Notes: generated from the sequence alone by a model not told the origin. A DNA stretch of 64,000 bases from Burkholderia pyrrocinia (GCF_001028665.1 NZ_CP011503.1:2356001-2420000); one strand, 5' to 3'. Shown: positions 17,547 through 26,726, counted from the first letter of the stretch. Numbers and translations: made by a program.

Positions 17547-18035
17547 ATGAGAACGCAACGTCAGCCCGTACGCTCGCTCGACAAGCTCGACCGGCGCATC
17601 CTCAAACTGCTCCAGGACGACGGCCGGATGGCGATGAAAGACCTCGCGGAACAGGTCGGATTGACCGTCACGCCGTGCATCGAGCGCGTGCGGCGCATGG
17701 AGCGGGACGGCGTGATCACCGGCTATCACGCGCGGGTCGACCCGGGCCAGCTGGGTGCCGCGCTGCTGGTGTTCGTCGAGATCACGCTCGGCCACAAGGG
17801 CGGCAACATGTTCGAGCAATTCCGTCGGGAAGTGATGAAGATCGACGAGGTGCTCGAATGCCACCTCGTGTCCGGCGATTTCGACTACCTGATCAAGGCG
17901 CGGATCGGCGAGATGGCCGACTACCGGAAGCTGCTCGGCGATATCCTGCTGCAGTTGCCCGGCGCCGTGCAGTCGAAGAGCTATGTCGTGATGGAAGAAA
18001 TCAAGGAGACGCTGACGATCGCGGTCGGCGAGTGA
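17547..18035 (+). CDS. lrp: Lrp/AsnC-family transcriptional regulator
   Basis: A 162-residue regulator with an N-terminal helix-turn-helix (LDRRILKLLQDDGRMAMKDLAEQVGLTVTPCIERVRRME) and a C-terminal RAM/ACT effector domain (LECHLVSGDFDYLIKARI). The typical Lrp length and close similarity to the leucine-responsive subgroup support the name. ATG 17547 gives the family start MRTQRQPVRSLDKLDRRIL. Divergent from dadA, which it very likely regulates in response to alanine or leucine (inference from context and known Lrp-dad pairs). Confidence 0.92.
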   Translation: MRTQRQPVRSLDKLDRRILKLLQDDGRMAMKDLAEQVGLTVTPCIERVRRMERDGVITGYHARVDPGQLGAALLVFVEITLGHKGGNMFEQFRREVMKIDEVLECHLVSGDFDYLIKARIGEMADYRKLLGDILLQLPGAVQSKSYVVMEEIKETLTIAVGE

Positions 18036-18073
18036 CGTGCTGGCGGCCCGTTGTCGGGCCCCTTATCCCGCCC

Positions 18074-18120
18074 TTGGCATGCTGCACCCAATACTGTATA
18101 AATGTACAGTATTGGGTGCA
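18074..18120 (+). promoter_or_regulatory. sigma-70 promoter overlapped by a perfect LexA-type SOS box
   Basis: A 38-bp exact inverted repeat (18083-18120) has arms TGCACCCAATACTGTA and its complement around TAAATG. Its core CTGT-N8-ACAG (18094-18109) matches the LexA operator of gamma- and beta-proteobacteria, with TACTG/CAGTA outer bases as in the E. coli consensus. TTGGCA (18074-18079), a 17-bp spacer and TATAAA (18097-18102) form a good promoter whose -10 lies inside the box. Repression by LexA and induction by DNA damage are strongly implied. Confidence 0.87.
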
Positions 18121-18137
18121 GGCGAATGGGTGGGCAC

Positions 18138-19304
18138 ATGGACGATCGGTCCGACAACGAATTTCCGGTAGCGCCGCCCGTGCCCCGCAAGGGGCGCGGT
18201 GCGGTCGACAACCTGCAGGGGCGGTACGAGATCGCGCAGCGCGAAGCGATTGACGACGGCTGGACGCACGAGTCGGACGATGCCGACTTCCCCGCGCCGC
18301 TGCGCACGCAGGTATTCGAGGAGCGTGCGAAGAGCATCCTGACGCACAATCAGTCACCTGATATTCCGTTCAGCGTATCGCTCAATCCGTATCGCGGTTG
18401 CGAGCACGGCTGCATCTACTGCTTTGCGCGGCCGACGCACAGCTATCTCGGCCTGTCGCCGGGGCTCGATTTCGAAAGTCGCATCTACGCGAAGGTCAAT
18501 GCGGCCGAACTGCTCGAGCGCGAGATTTCGCGGAAGCGCTACGTGCCTGAGCCGATCGCGCTCGGCGTCAACACCGACGCCTACCAGCCGGTCGAGCGCG
18601 ACCTGCGCATCACGCGCAGCGTGATCCAGGTGATGCACGATCGCGGGTTGCCGTTCGCCGCGATCACGAAATCGTCGCTGATCGAGCGCGATCTCGACCT
18701 GCTTGCGCCAATGGCCGAGCGCGGACAGGTGATGGCGGCGGTCACGATCACGACGCTCGACGCCGATCTCGCGCGTACGCTCGAGCCGCGTGCGGCGACA
18801 CCGGCGCGCCGGTTGCGCACGATCCGTGCGCTGCGCGATGCGGGCGTGCCGGTCGGCGTGAGCATTGCGCCGGTGATTCCATTCGTCACCGAGCCCGACA
18901 TGGAGCGCGTGCTCGAAGCGTGCGCGGAAGCCGGTGCGACACATGCGAGCTACATCATCCTGCGGTTGCCGTGGGAGGTCGCGCCGCTGTTCAAGAACTG
19001 GCTCGCCGCGCATTTCCCCGATCGCGCGGAACGCGTGATGAACCGGGTGCGCGACATGCGCGGCGGAAAAGACTACGACTCGGATTTCTCGAAACGGATG
19101 AAGGGCGAGGGGATCTGGGCCGACCTGTTGCGGCAGCGTTTCCGCCAGGCCGTCAAGCGGCTCGGGCTGAACGAGCGCACGAACGGCATCCTCGATCTGT
19201 CGCAGTTTCGTGGCGCGCCTGCCGCCGCAGTGTCGGCGCCACGCGTAGCAGTGCGCGCGGCCGGCGCGAAGTCGCGCGACGACATGCAGTTGAACCTGTT
19301 CTGA
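18138..19304 (+). CDS. SplB-like radical SAM protein (PA0069 family), probable SOS gene
   Basis: A 388-residue radical SAM protein with the cluster motif Cys88-x3-Cys92-x2-Cys95 (RGCEHGCIYCFARPTH). It is related to spore photoproduct lyase, which repairs thymine dimers, and to the uncharacterised PA0069 family. Further landmarks are LGVNTDAYQPVE, ITKSSLIERDLDLL, ITTLDADLARTLEPR and ILRLPWEVAPLF. The N-terminal 80 residues are family-specific. ATG 18138 follows GGTGGG; ATG 18126 is an alternative. The gene lies behind a perfect LexA-type operator. From memory PA0069 is also in the P. aeruginosa LexA regulon. A DNA-repair function is inference. Confidence 0.88.
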   Translation: MDDRSDNEFPVAPPVPRKGRGAVDNLQGRYEIAQREAIDDGWTHESDDADFPAPLRTQVFEERAKSILTHNQSPDIPFSVSLNPYRGCEHGCIYCFARPTHSYLGLSPGLDFESRIYAKVNAAELLEREISRKRYVPEPIALGVNTDAYQPVERDLRITRSVIQVMHDRGLPFAAITKSSLIERDLDLLAPMAERGQVMAAVTITTLDADLARTLEPRAATPARRLRTIRALRDAGVPVGVSIAPVIPFVTEPDMERVLEACAEAGATHASYIILRLPWEVAPLFKNWLAAHFPDRAERVMNRVRDMRGGKDYDSDFSKRMKGEGIWADLLRQRFRQAVKRLGLNERTNGILDLSQFRGAPAAAVSAPRVAVRAAGAKSRDDMQLNLF

Positions 19305-19355
19305 CCGGCGCGCAATACGGTGCCCGTCAGCGCCGGTGCGTCGCGTTCGTTGCGC

Positions 19356-19823
19356 TTACTGCGAAATCTGCCTTGCTGCTTCGACCTGCGACTCGAAATA
19401 CGTCTGGAACGACAGCGCGAGCGCGGTCATCAGCAGGAACGCACCGATCAGCAGCGAGAAGATCACGACAAAGATCACGGTCCAGCCCGACCGGCTGTGC
19501 TTGCCCGTTTCAGCGTTGAATTGCGCGTCCCACTTTTCGTCGGGGCGCAGCCCGTAGACGAGCGCGGCGAGGAACGCCGCCAGCAGCGAGATTGCGCCGG
19601 GTACCGCGAGCCACCAGCCGAGGCCGGCACTGCGCTGGGTCGCGGCGAGCAGGAGGAAGCCCGGGATGCCGACGATCGTCGCGAGCAGGTGAGCCCAGCC
19701 GTACACGTCGCGAAAACCGTACAGGTAGAAGCGGTGCGCACCGAGCGATCCGAACAGGAATGCGAGGGCGGCGGTGAGCGTCTTGGAACGGAAGCGGCGG
19801 GACGGTGCGGTGCTGCTGGACAT
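19356..19823 (-). CDS. TM2-domain integral membrane protein
   Basis: A 155-residue membrane protein. An N-terminal TM2 domain is recognisable by the paired helices around LAFLFGSLGAHRFYLYG, a motif shared by many bacterial and eukaryotic TM2 proteins. Two more hydrophobic helices follow (AISLLAAFLAALVYGL and VIFVVIFSLLIGAFLLMTALAL). Function of the family is unknown. ATG 19823 gives a short basic N-terminus; 23 in-frame upstream codons look noncoding. Convergent with the radical SAM gene. Confidence 0.82.
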   Translation of the reverse strand: MSSSTAPSRRFRSKTLTAALAFLFGSLGAHRFYLYGFRDVYGWAHLLATIVGIPGFLLLAATQRSAGLGWWLAVPGAISLLAAFLAALVYGLRPDEKWDAQFNAETGKHSRSGWTVIFVVIFSLLIGAFLLMTALALSFQTYFESQVEAARQISQ

Positions 19824-19932
19824 GGATGGCTGCGTATTGGCGTTGGCATGGGCGGCCGGCGGGCCGGCGCGGGCGCGCGGCCCGGCACGCATTCTACGAT
19901 GCCCGGTCGGGCCCGGTCACCCCCGGCCTGCG

Positions 19933-21060
19933 TCAAGGCGCCGCATAGGTCACGCGGTAGATTGCACCTGCGTAGTCGTCGCTCACGAGCAGCGAACCGT
20001 CCGGCAGCGGCAGCACGTCGGCCGGGCGCCCCCATACCGTGCCGTCGGGCCGCAGCCAGCCCGTGACGAACGGAGTCTGGCGCGCGTGGCTGCCGTCCGC
20101 CGACACGACGACGCGCATCACGCGGTAGCCGACCTTCGTGCTGCGGTTCCATGAACCGTGTTCGGCGATGAACACGTTATTGCGATACGACGCCGGAAAC
20201 ATCGGCCCGGTATAGAAGCGCATGCCGAGCGCCGCGACGTGCGCGCCGAGTTTCAATACGGGCGGTACATAACGACGGCATACGTCGGCGCTGCCGAATT
20301 CGGGGTCGGGCGTGTCGCCGCCATGGCAGTACGGAAAGCCGAAGTCGAGGCCGGCGCGAGGCGCACGGTTCAGCTTGTCGTCTGGCACGTCGTCACCCAT
20401 CATGTCGCGCCCGTTGTCGGTAAACCAGAGCTCGCCCGAATCGGGGTGCCATGCGAAGCCGACCGTGTTGCGCACGCCGCGGGCAACGACCTCGCTTCCG
20501 CTGCCGTCGGCCTTCATGCGTGCGATGATCGCGTAGCGGCCACGATCGGCGAGACAGACGTTACACGGTGCGCCGGTCGGCACGTAAAGCTTGCCGTCGG
20601 GGCCGAACGCAATGAATTTCCAGCCGTGGTGGTGTTCGGTCGGCAGTGCGTCGGTCACGACGACAGGCGGCGGTGGCTTGGCGAGCCGGTCATCGATGCG
20701 ATCGAGGCGCAGGATGCGCGACACGGCGGATATATAGAGCGCACCGTCGCGGTAGGCTACTCCGACGGGCATGTCGAGCCCGGACGCGATCACGTGGCGC
20801 GCGCTGATCCGGCCCTCGTGCATCTCGAACGCATGCACGCGGCCTTCCCGCGTGCCGACATACAGGATGCCGCGCGGCGACCACGCCATTTCGCGTGCGG
20901 TCGGTACCGAGTCGATCAGCACTTCCACGTGGAAGCCGGGCGGCACGACGAGTTCATCGACCGGCAACGGCGCGGCAAACGCCGGGCAGGCAAGGCCGGC
21001 AAGCAGCGCCATGAAACGGTGCTGCGCGCGGCGCGTCGGGGCGGCGCGAAGGAGCGGCAT
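19933..21060 (-). CDS. exported PQQ-type sugar (sorbosone/glucose) dehydrogenase-like protein
   Basis: A six-bladed beta-propeller protein of about 375 residues with a signal peptide ending ACPAFA. Mature sequence starts LPVDELVVPPGFHVEVL, as in the L-sorbosone/soluble glucose dehydrogenase superfamily. Propeller landmarks are REMAWSPRGILYVGTR, HHGWKFIAFGPDGKLYVPTGAPCN, NTVGFAWHPDSGELWFTDNGRDMMGDD and FIAEHGSWNRS. A cysteine pair may form disulfides in the periplasm. PQQ dependence is inferred from family; the substrate is unknown. ATG 21060 is chosen; a GTG at 21084 is possible, and neither has a clear ribosome site. Confidence 0.82.
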   Translation of the reverse strand: MPLLRAAPTRRAQHRFMALLAGLACPAFAAPLPVDELVVPPGFHVEVLIDSVPTAREMAWSPRGILYVGTREGRVHAFEMHEGRISARHVIASGLDMPVGVAYRDGALYISAVSRILRLDRIDDRLAKPPPPVVVTDALPTEHHHGWKFIAFGPDGKLYVPTGAPCNVCLADRGRYAIIARMKADGSGSEVVARGVRNTVGFAWHPDSGELWFTDNGRDMMGDDVPDDKLNRAPRAGLDFGFPYCHGGDTPDPEFGSADVCRRYVPPVLKLGAHVAALGMRFYTGPMFPASYRNNVFIAEHGSWNRSTKVGYRVMRVVVSADGSHARQTPFVTGWLRPDGTVWGRPADVLPLPDGSLLVSDDYAGAIYRVTYAAP

Positions 21061-21138
21061 GACGGTCGGGAGCGTCCTGGACACGACGATTGTATGCCCG
21101 GCCGACAGGCCGTCCGCGGATTTTTTCCGCGTAAGTGT

Positions 21139-21167
21139 TTGTTGTACCTCTGGTTTCCGGCTATAAT
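21139..21167 (+). promoter_or_regulatory. sigma-70 promoter of the rpsP-rimM-trmD-rplS operon
   Basis: TTGTTG (21139-21144), 17-bp spacer, TATAAT (21162-21167), which is a consensus -10. Transcription would start about 40 bases before rpsP, and GAAGGA lies in front of its ATG. Confidence 0.82.
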
Positions 21168-21212
21168 CGCGTGTTTCAGTAGTTTCGAACCCGGTTTTCC
21201 GAAGGACATCAT

Positions 21213-21467
21213 ATGGTTATCATCCGTCTGGCTCGTGGCGGCTCGAAGAAGCGCCCGTTCTACAACATCGTTGCTACCGATTCGCGTAACCGTCGTGACG
21301 GCCGCTTCATCGAGCGCGTCGGCTTCTACAACCCGGTCGCCACGAAGGGCGAATCGCTGCGTATCGCTCAGGACCGCCTGACGTACTGGCAAGGCGTTGG
21401 TGCGCAACTGTCGCCGACCGTCCAGCGTCTCGTGAAGGAAGCGCAAAAGGCGCAACCGGCTGCCTAA
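21213..21467 (+). CDS. rpsP: 30S ribosomal protein S16
   Basis: An 84-residue protein of the small ribosomal subunit that helps fold the 5' domain of 16S rRNA. The sequence [25 protein letters not shown] is unmistakable for S16, and GFYNP and RLTYW are also conserved. GAAGGA lies 9 bases ahead of ATG. First gene of the conserved S16-RimM-TrmD-L19 operon, complete here and in standard order. Confidence 0.98.
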
Positions 21468-21509
21468 CATGGCACGGTGTGCCGGTCGTGCCGGCTGTGA
21501 GGTGCATTG

Positions 21510-22187
21510 ATGGCGGGTCACGATTCCGGTAATGCAAGGCGCGGGCGTGCGTCATTCGGCGCATTCGTCCGCAAGCCGGTCGAGCGCGACGTTGTCGCGA
21601 ACGCCGGACAGGCTGCCGAACCAGGTAGCCTCGAAGCGATGCAAGCTTGGCCCGACGATGCTGTCGAGGTCGGGGCGGTGGTCGACGCCTACGGCCTGAA
21701 GGGCTGGATCAAGGTGGCGACGCATGCCGACGCCGGTCGCGGCGGCGACGCGCTGCTTAACGCGCGCCGCTGGTGGCTGGAACGAGGTGCGGAGCGGCTT
21801 TCCGTCCGCATCATGCAGTCGAAGACGCACAGCGACACGGTCGTTGCGCAACCCGCGGGCGTCAGCGACCGCGATGCTGCGCTGGCTATGCGCGGCTTTC
21901 GCGTGTTCGTGCGCCGGGAAGATTTCCCGGCACTGGCCGCGGACGAATTCTATTGGGTCGACCTGATCGGTCTCGATGTCGTCAACGAGCAATCGGTGGC
22001 GCTCGGGAAGGTGAGCGGGATGATCGACAACGGCGTGCATTCGATCATGCGTGTCGAGTATCCGGCGACCGGCAAAGACGGTCAGCCGACTACCGACGAA
22101 CGGTTGATTCCGTTTGTCGGCGTCTACGTCAAAACGGTGGATCAGGCGGCGCGTCGCATCGTCGTCGACTGGGAAGCCGATTACTGA
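21510..22187 (+). CDS. rimM: ribosome maturation factor RimM
   Basis: Binds S19 and helps mature the head of the 30S subunit. The 225 residues hold an N-terminal RimM beta-barrel ([23 protein letters not shown]) and a C-terminal PRC-barrel domain ([16 protein letters not shown] ... [13 protein letters not shown]). The N-terminus carries about 50 extra residues compared with E. coli RimM (182). ATG 21510 is supported by GAGGTG five bases before it, so the extension is probably translated. The stop is one base before the trmD ATG. Confidence 0.94.
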   Translation: MAGHDSGNARRGRASFGAFVRKPVERDVVANAGQAAEPGSLEAMQAWPDDAVEVGAVVDAYGLKGWIKVATHADAGRGGDALLNARRWWLERGAERLSVRIMQSKTHSDTVVAQPAGVSDRDAALAMRGFRVFVRREDFPALAADEFYWVDLIGLDVVNEQSVALGKVSGMIDNGVHSIMRVEYPATGKDGQPTTDERLIPFVGVYVKTVDQAARRIVVDWEADY

Positions 22188-22188
22188 A

Positions 22189-22983
22189 ATGAACCAGGTT
22201 ACCGAGAGCGCGGTGCAGTTCGACGTCGTCACGCTCTTTCCCGAGATGTTCCGCGCACTGACCGACTGGGGAATCACCAGCCGGGCCGTCAAGCAAGGGC
22301 GCTTCGGGCTGCGCACCTGGAACCCGCGTGATTTCACGACGGACAACTACCGCACGGTCGACGATCGTCCGTACGGCGGCGGTCCGGGCATGGTGATGCT
22401 GGCCAGGCCGCTCGAAGCCGCGATCGGCGCTGCGAAGGCAGCGCAGGCGGAGCAGGGCATCGCGAGCACGCGTGTCGTGATGATGTCGCCGCAGGGCGCG
22501 CCGCTCACGCACGAGCGAGCGGTGCGGATGGCGCAGGAGCCGGGTGTCGTCGTGCTGTGTGGCCGCTACGAAGCGATCGACCAGCGCCTGCTCGACCGTT
22601 GCGTCGACGAGGAAATCAGCCTCGGCGATTTCGTGCTGTCGGGCGGGGAACTGCCGGCGATGGCGATGATGGATGCGGTCGTGCGGTTGCTGCCCGGCGT
22701 GCTGAACGATTCGCAGTCGGCCGTGCAGGACAGTTTCGTCGACGTCCTGCTCGATTGTCCGCACTACACGCGCCCCGAGGAATACGATGGCGTGCGCGTG
22801 CCGGACGTGCTGCTCGGCGGGCATCATGCCGAGATCGAGCGGTGGCGGCGGCAGGAAGCATTGCGGAATACGTTGCGGAAGCGGCCGGACCTGATCGTCC
22901 GGGCGCGTCGCGAAAAGTTGTTGAGCCGTGCCGACGAGGCGTGGCTCGCGAACCTCGCACGCGAAGCGAAGGACGCCTCCTGA
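22189..22983 (+). CDS. trmD: tRNA (guanine-37-N1)-methyltransferase
   Basis: Methylates G37 of tRNAs for Leu, Pro and Arg and so prevents +1 frameshifting. The 264 residues contain the SPOUT trefoil-knot motifs: [14 protein letters not shown] at the N-terminus, [20 protein letters not shown] and the SAM-binding knot [33 protein letters not shown] is also conserved. ATG 22189 overlaps nothing and is tightly coupled to rimM (one base spacing). A 132-base gap with no feature I can name separates it from rplS. Confidence 0.97.
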   Translation: MNQVTESAVQFDVVTLFPEMFRALTDWGITSRAVKQGRFGLRTWNPRDFTTDNYRTVDDRPYGGGPGMVMLARPLEAAIGAAKAAQAEQGIASTRVVMMSPQGAPLTHERAVRMAQEPGVVVLCGRYEAIDQRLLDRCVDEEISLGDFVLSGGELPAMAMMDAVVRLLPGVLNDSQSAVQDSFVDVLLDCPHYTRPEEYDGVRVPDVLLGGHHAEIERWRRQEALRNTLRKRPDLIVRARREKLLSRADEAWLANLAREAKDAS

Positions 22984-23115
22984 GGCGGCGTCGCGGGCGG
23001 GAATTGGCGGTGCCGTGCATGCGTGCGCGGCGCCTGATGTGAACCCATCCTCTATCGGGGCCGGCCTGGGAGCAGGCAGGCGCAAACGCCGACACGATGG
23101 CAATAGGAGTCAGTG

Positions 23116-23508
23116 ATGAACCTCATCGCAAAACTTGAGCAGGAAGAAATCGAGCGCGCGCTCGCCGGCAAGACGATCCCCGAATTCGCCCCGGGCGACA
23201 CGGTGATCGTGAACGTGAACGTGGTTGAAGGTAACCGCAAGCGCGTTCAGGCTTACGAAGGCGTCGTGATCGCGATTCGCAACCGTGGCCTCAACTCGAA
23301 CTTCATCGTCCGCAAGATCTCGTCGGGCGAAGGCGTCGAGCGTACGTTCCAGACGTACTCGCCGCTGCTGGCAAGCATCGTCGTGAAGCGCCGCGGCGAC
23401 GTGCGTCGCGCGAAGCTGTACTACCTGCGCGAGCGTTCGGGCAAGTCGGCTCGTATCAAGGAAAAGCTGGTGTCGAAGGATCGCACCGCAGCAGCTTCCC
23501 AAGAGTAA
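23116..23508 (+). CDS. rplS: 50S ribosomal protein L19
   Basis: A 130-residue protein at the 30S-50S interface. [44 protein letters not shown] and [23 protein letters not shown] are the L19 hallmarks. The C-terminus ([16 protein letters not shown]) is slightly longer than in E. coli (115). TAGGAG lies 9-10 bases before ATG 23116; the GTG codon immediately upstream is not needed. Last gene of the operon, ending at a strong terminator. Confidence 0.98.
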   Translation: MNLIAKLEQEEIERALAGKTIPEFAPGDTVIVNVNVVEGNRKRVQAYEGVVIAIRNRGLNSNFIVRKISSGEGVERTFQTYSPLLASIVVKRRGDVRRAKLYYLRERSGKSARIKEKLVSKDRTAAASQE

Positions 23509-23519
23509 GAGCTGTAAGG

Positions 23520-23548
23520 AAAAAGCACCCACCTGGGTGCTTTTTTCA
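23520..23548 (+). terminator. intrinsic terminator of the rpsP-rplS operon
   Basis: GCACCC (23526-23531) and GGGTGC (23536-23541) around ACCT, with five A before and six T after. Confidence 0.9.
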
Positions 23549-23595
23549 TTCTGGCGCGACAATATGCTCGATACGACACGAACCCGAGAGCCCCA

Positions 23596-24282
23596 TTGAA
23601 TCGCCGCCCCATCATCGATCCCGAAGTCTTGCCGGTCGAAGGCACCGGCGCCGGCCTGCCGGCCATCGATCCCGGCCTGATGACGCCGTCCGGCTTGCGC
23701 GACCGTTTCGCGCGCACGCTCGACTGGAGCGTCGAGCCCGGAGAGGCGAGGCTGCAGGAAGGCGTCGATCCGCGTAGTGCGGCCGTCCTCGTGCCGCTCG
23801 TCGCCCGCGAGTCGGGCCTCACCGTGCTGTTGACCCAGCGCGCCGATCACCTGAACGACCATGCCGGGCAAATCAGCTTTCCCGGCGGCCGTCGCGAACC
23901 GTTCGACCGCGATGCGACCGCCACCGCGTTGCGCGAGGCGAGGGAAGAGATCGGGCTGGCTGCCGAACGCGTCGAGATCCTCGGCGCGCTGCCCGACTAC
24001 CTGACCGGCACCGGCTTCCGCGTGGCGCCGGTGGTCGGCCTCGTGCATCCGCCGTTCACGACGCAGGCCGACACGTTCGAAGTTGCCGAGATCTTCGAGG
24101 TGCCGCTCGCGTTCCTGATGAATCCCGCGAACCATCAGGTCCGCGTGTTTCGCTGGGAAGGCGGCGAGCGTCGTTTTTTTGCGATGCCTTATCCGAACGG
24201 CGAACCAGGCGGGCATTACTTCATCTGGGGCGCAACTGCCGGCATGTTTCGCAATCTGTACCGCTTCTTGGCCGCCGCATAG
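23596..24282 (+). CDS. Nudix hydrolase, probable CoA pyrophosphatase
   Basis: A 228-residue Nudix enzyme of the NudL/UPF0035 type, which splits CoA to 4'-phosphopantetheine and adenosine 3',5'-bisphosphate. The Nudix box is GGRREPFDRD then ALREAREEIGL (residues 97-121), with metal-binding glutamates in REAREE. The CoA-specific element before it, QRADHLNDHAGQISFPGG, supports the assignment. The start is uncertain: no ATG exists near the 5' end, so TTG 23596 is taken, and an internal ATG at 23680 is the alternative. Placed just behind the rplS terminator. Confidence 0.85.
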   Translation: MNRRPIIDPEVLPVEGTGAGLPAIDPGLMTPSGLRDRFARTLDWSVEPGEARLQEGVDPRSAAVLVPLVARESGLTVLLTQRADHLNDHAGQISFPGGRREPFDRDATATALREAREEIGLAAERVEILGALPDYLTGTGFRVAPVVGLVHPPFTTQADTFEVAEIFEVPLAFLMNPANHQVRVFRWEGGERRFFAMPYPNGEPGGHYFIWGATAGMFRNLYRFLAAA

Positions 24283-24402
24283 GCGCACACACCGGCCGGC
24301 GCGCGCGGCCGGCCGCCGGGCGACCGCGCCGGCAGCCATGCGGGGCTTACGCTGTGCTATCGTTATGCAAAAAATGACATAACTCCGAAGACGGCGCCAC
24401 GC

Positions 24403-25341
24403 ATGACTTTCTTTTCGGTTCTCCTCGCCCTCATCATCGAACAGGTCCGCGCGTTGTCGCCGAACAATCCGGTGTTCACGCTGTTCCAGTTTCATGCGGA
24501 AACCGTCGCGCATGGTCTCGACGCCGGCAAGCAGAAGCACGGTATCCTCGCGTGGCTCGCGGTCGTGCTGCCGTGGGTACTGATCGTCGCGCTGGTCTAT
24601 TTCCTGCTGTACAAGGTGAGCTTCGTGCTCGCATTCCTGTGGAACGTGGTCGTCGTGTATTTCACGCTCGGCTTCCGCCAGTTCAGCCACTACTTCACCG
24701 ACATCCACCTCGCGCTCAACAACGACGACGTGCCGCGCGCGCGTGAAATCCTGCGCGAGTGGACGGGCATCGACACGGTCGACATGCCGGTTGGCGAGAT
24801 CGTCCGCCACACGCTGATTCACGCGGTTGTCGCATCGCATCGCCACGTGTTCGGCGTGTTCTTCTGGTATGTGCTGCCGATCGGCCCGGCCGGTGCCGTG
24901 CTGTACCGGATTTCCGAATACCTCGCACGTAGCTGGTCGACGCCGGGCGACGACCGCACGGCCGCCTTTTCGACATTCGCGCAACGCGCGTTCTTCGTGA
25001 TCGACTGGATTCCCGCGCGACTGACCGCACTCGGCTTCGCGATCGTCGGCAATTTCGAGGATGCGATCTACGCGTGGCGCAACCACACGCGTCAGTGGCC
25101 CGACCCGAACGACGGCGTGCTGCTGGCAGCCGGCAGTGGAGCCCTCGGCGCACGTCTCGCAGGGCCGCTCGCGGAACCGTCGAGCCTCGACGCGCTGGCG
25201 GTCGGCGACAGCGGTCCGCTGACGGTCGGTGACGATTGCACGCCGCGGACGCTGCAGTCGGCGGTTGGCCTCGTCTGGCGTGCGGTGATCCTGTGGATGA
25301 TCCTGCTGCTGATGCTGACGCTTGCCGTCTGGGTATCGTGA
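24403..25341 (+). CDS. CobD/CbiB-family membrane protein
   Basis: A 312-residue integral membrane protein related to CobD/CbiB, the adenosylcobinamide-phosphate synthase, and to AmpE. It starts MTFFSVLLALIIEQVRAL and has membrane segments near residues 1-20, 50-90, 145-170 and 290-310. The central motif HYFTDIHLALNNDDVPRAREILREWTG and the helix HAVVASHRHVFGVFFWYVLPIGPAGAVLYRISE match the family. No other cobalamin gene is nearby, so a genuine cobalamin role is not supported by context. It ends at a convergent terminator. Confidence 0.8.
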   Translation: MTFFSVLLALIIEQVRALSPNNPVFTLFQFHAETVAHGLDAGKQKHGILAWLAVVLPWVLIVALVYFLLYKVSFVLAFLWNVVVVYFTLGFRQFSHYFTDIHLALNNDDVPRAREILREWTGIDTVDMPVGEIVRHTLIHAVVASHRHVFGVFFWYVLPIGPAGAVLYRISEYLARSWSTPGDDRTAAFSTFAQRAFFVIDWIPARLTALGFAIVGNFEDAIYAWRNHTRQWPDPNDGVLLAAGSGALGARLAGPLAEPSSLDALAVGDSGPLTVGDDCTPRTLQSAVGLVWRAVILWMILLLMLTLAVWVS

Positions 25342-25370
25342 CAGGGCGGCGCAGCACCCGATGAAAGACC

Positions 25371-25397
25371 AAGGCCGGCATGACGCCGGCCTTTTTG
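25371..25397. terminator. terminator after the CobD-like gene
   Basis: AGGCCGGC (25372-25379), loop ATGAC, GCCGGCCT (25385-25392), then TTTT. It lies between convergent genes; the T-run favours the + strand transcript. Confidence 0.85.
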
Positions 25398-25404
25398 CTG
25401 TGGG

Positions 25405-25722
25405 TCAGTCGTCGAGCGGATCGCGCACGGCGCCGCATTGCCAGCAGGCCGTGAACTGGGCCTCGAGCGCCTCGCCGCACTGCCGGCAGCGCCACGGCGC
25501 AGCGCCGGCCGACGGGCCGTTCGATGCGGCATCGAGGAGCCGGCGCGCGAGCGCGTCGTCGCGTTCGTCGTCGAGCCACAGCTCGGGCGTGCACGCATCG
25601 GCGGGCAGGCCGCCGAGCGCGCCGGTCGCGTAGCAGTTATGCAGCTCGCAGCCGATGCCGGCCGCCTGAAGCACGTTGGCCCAATGCTGCGCCGTCGCAA
25701 GATTGGGTGCCTTGAAACGCAT
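25405..25722 (-). CDS. DUF2007-type protein with C-terminal zinc ribbon
   Basis: A 105-residue protein. The N-terminal half (LATAQHWANVLQAAGIGCELHN ... PELWLDDERDDALARRLLD) has the shape of DUF2007, a small ferredoxin-like fold annotated as a putative signal-transducing domain. The C-terminus is a zinc ribbon with two CxxC pairs (CRQCGEAL and CWQCG). Function unknown. ATG 25722 gives the family start MRFKAPNLATAQH; about 60 upstream in-frame codons look noncoding. Same direction as rsgA and the M48 protease, 62 bases after rsgA. Confidence 0.75.
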   Translation of the reverse strand: MRFKAPNLATAQHWANVLQAAGIGCELHNCYATGALGGLPADACTPELWLDDERDDALARRLLDAASNGPSAGAAPWRCRQCGEALEAQFTACWQCGAVRDPLDD

Positions 25723-25784
25723 GGCGGCTCCTGTCGGTGAAGGCCGGCCCGAACGGTGCCGGCCGCCGTGCGCCTGTCGCGCGA

Positions 25785-26726
25785 TCAGCGGACGATCTGG
25801 CTCGCCTCGTGCACGAGCTGCGCATACAGCGCATGCCTGGACGGCGCGATGCGGCCGTCGTCGACCGCTTCGAGAATCGCGCAGCCGGGCTCGTGCAGAT
25901 GATGACAATTATAGAAACGGCAGTCCGGGAGCAGCGGCCGGAACTCCGGAAACGCGCGTTCGAGACGGCCTTCCGTCAGATGGTAGAGGCCGAATTCCTG
26001 GAAGCCCGGCGAATCGATCAGTGCGCCGCCGCCCTCCAGCGGGTAGAGGCGCGTGAACGTCGTCGTGTGGCGGCCGCTGTTGAGCGCGGCCGAGATCTCG
26101 CGCGTCGCGGCTTCGGCATCGGGAACGAGCAGGTTCACGAGCGTCGACTTGCCCATCCCGGACTGGCCGAGCAGGATCGTCGAATGCCCGGCGAGGTGCG
26201 GCATCAGTTGCGCGCGCGCGTCGTCGGGCGAGCCCTTCACCGACAGCTCGAGCACGTCGTATCCGAGCGCGCGGTACGGCGCGAGGCGCTCGCGCGCGAC
26301 CGGCAGCGCAGCCTCGACGTCGATCTTGTTCAGCACGACGAGCGGCTTCAGCTCGTTCGCCTCGGCGGCGATCAGCGCGCGGCCGAGCAGGTCCTCGCTG
26401 AAATAGGGCTCGGTCGCGAGCACGATCAGCAACTGGTCGAGGTTGGCCGCGAAGAGCTTCGACTTGAACTGGTCGGAACGGTACAGCAGGTTGCGCCGTT
26501 CGCCGATCTCGACGATCACGCCCTGGTCGGCCGACGCGTGTTCGTAGACGACGCGGTCGCCGACCGCGATGTCGCTCTTCTTGCCGCGCGGGAAGCATTG
26601 CAGCATCGGGCTGCCGTCGTCGGGCGCGACGATGTAGTGGCGGCCGTGCGCCGCGATCACGCGGCCTTCGACACGTTGCGCGCCCGACGCGCGCGGGGCC
26701 GGCTTGCGGGAGGTCGGCCGGCTCAT
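25785..26726 (-). CDS. rsgA: ribosome small-subunit-dependent GTPase A
   Basis: Checks late 30S assembly and releases RbfA. The 313 residues have an N-terminal OB fold ([18 protein letters not shown]), a circularly permuted GTPase domain with NKID (G4) before [10 protein letters not shown] (G1) and DSPGF (G3), and a C-terminal zinc-binding domain [14 protein letters not shown]. The order G4-G1-G3 is diagnostic for YjeQ/RsgA. Its start codon overlaps the stop of the upstream M48 protease gene by 4 bases (ATGA), so they are translationally coupled. Confidence 0.96.
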   Translation of the reverse strand: MSRPTSRKPAPRASGAQRVEGRVIAAHGRHYIVAPDDGSPMLQCFPRGKKSDIAVGDRVVYEHASADQGVIVEIGERRNLLYRSDQFKSKLFAANLDQLLIVLATEPYFSEDLLGRALIAAEANELKPLVVLNKIDVEAALPVARERLAPYRALGYDVLELSVKGSPDDARAQLMPHLAGHSTILLGQSGMGKSTLVNLLVPDAEAATREISAALNSGRHTTTFTRLYPLEGGGALIDSPGFQEFGLYHLTEGRLERAFPEFRPLLPDCRFYNCHHLHEPGCAILEAVDDGRIAPSRHALYAQLVHEASQIVR

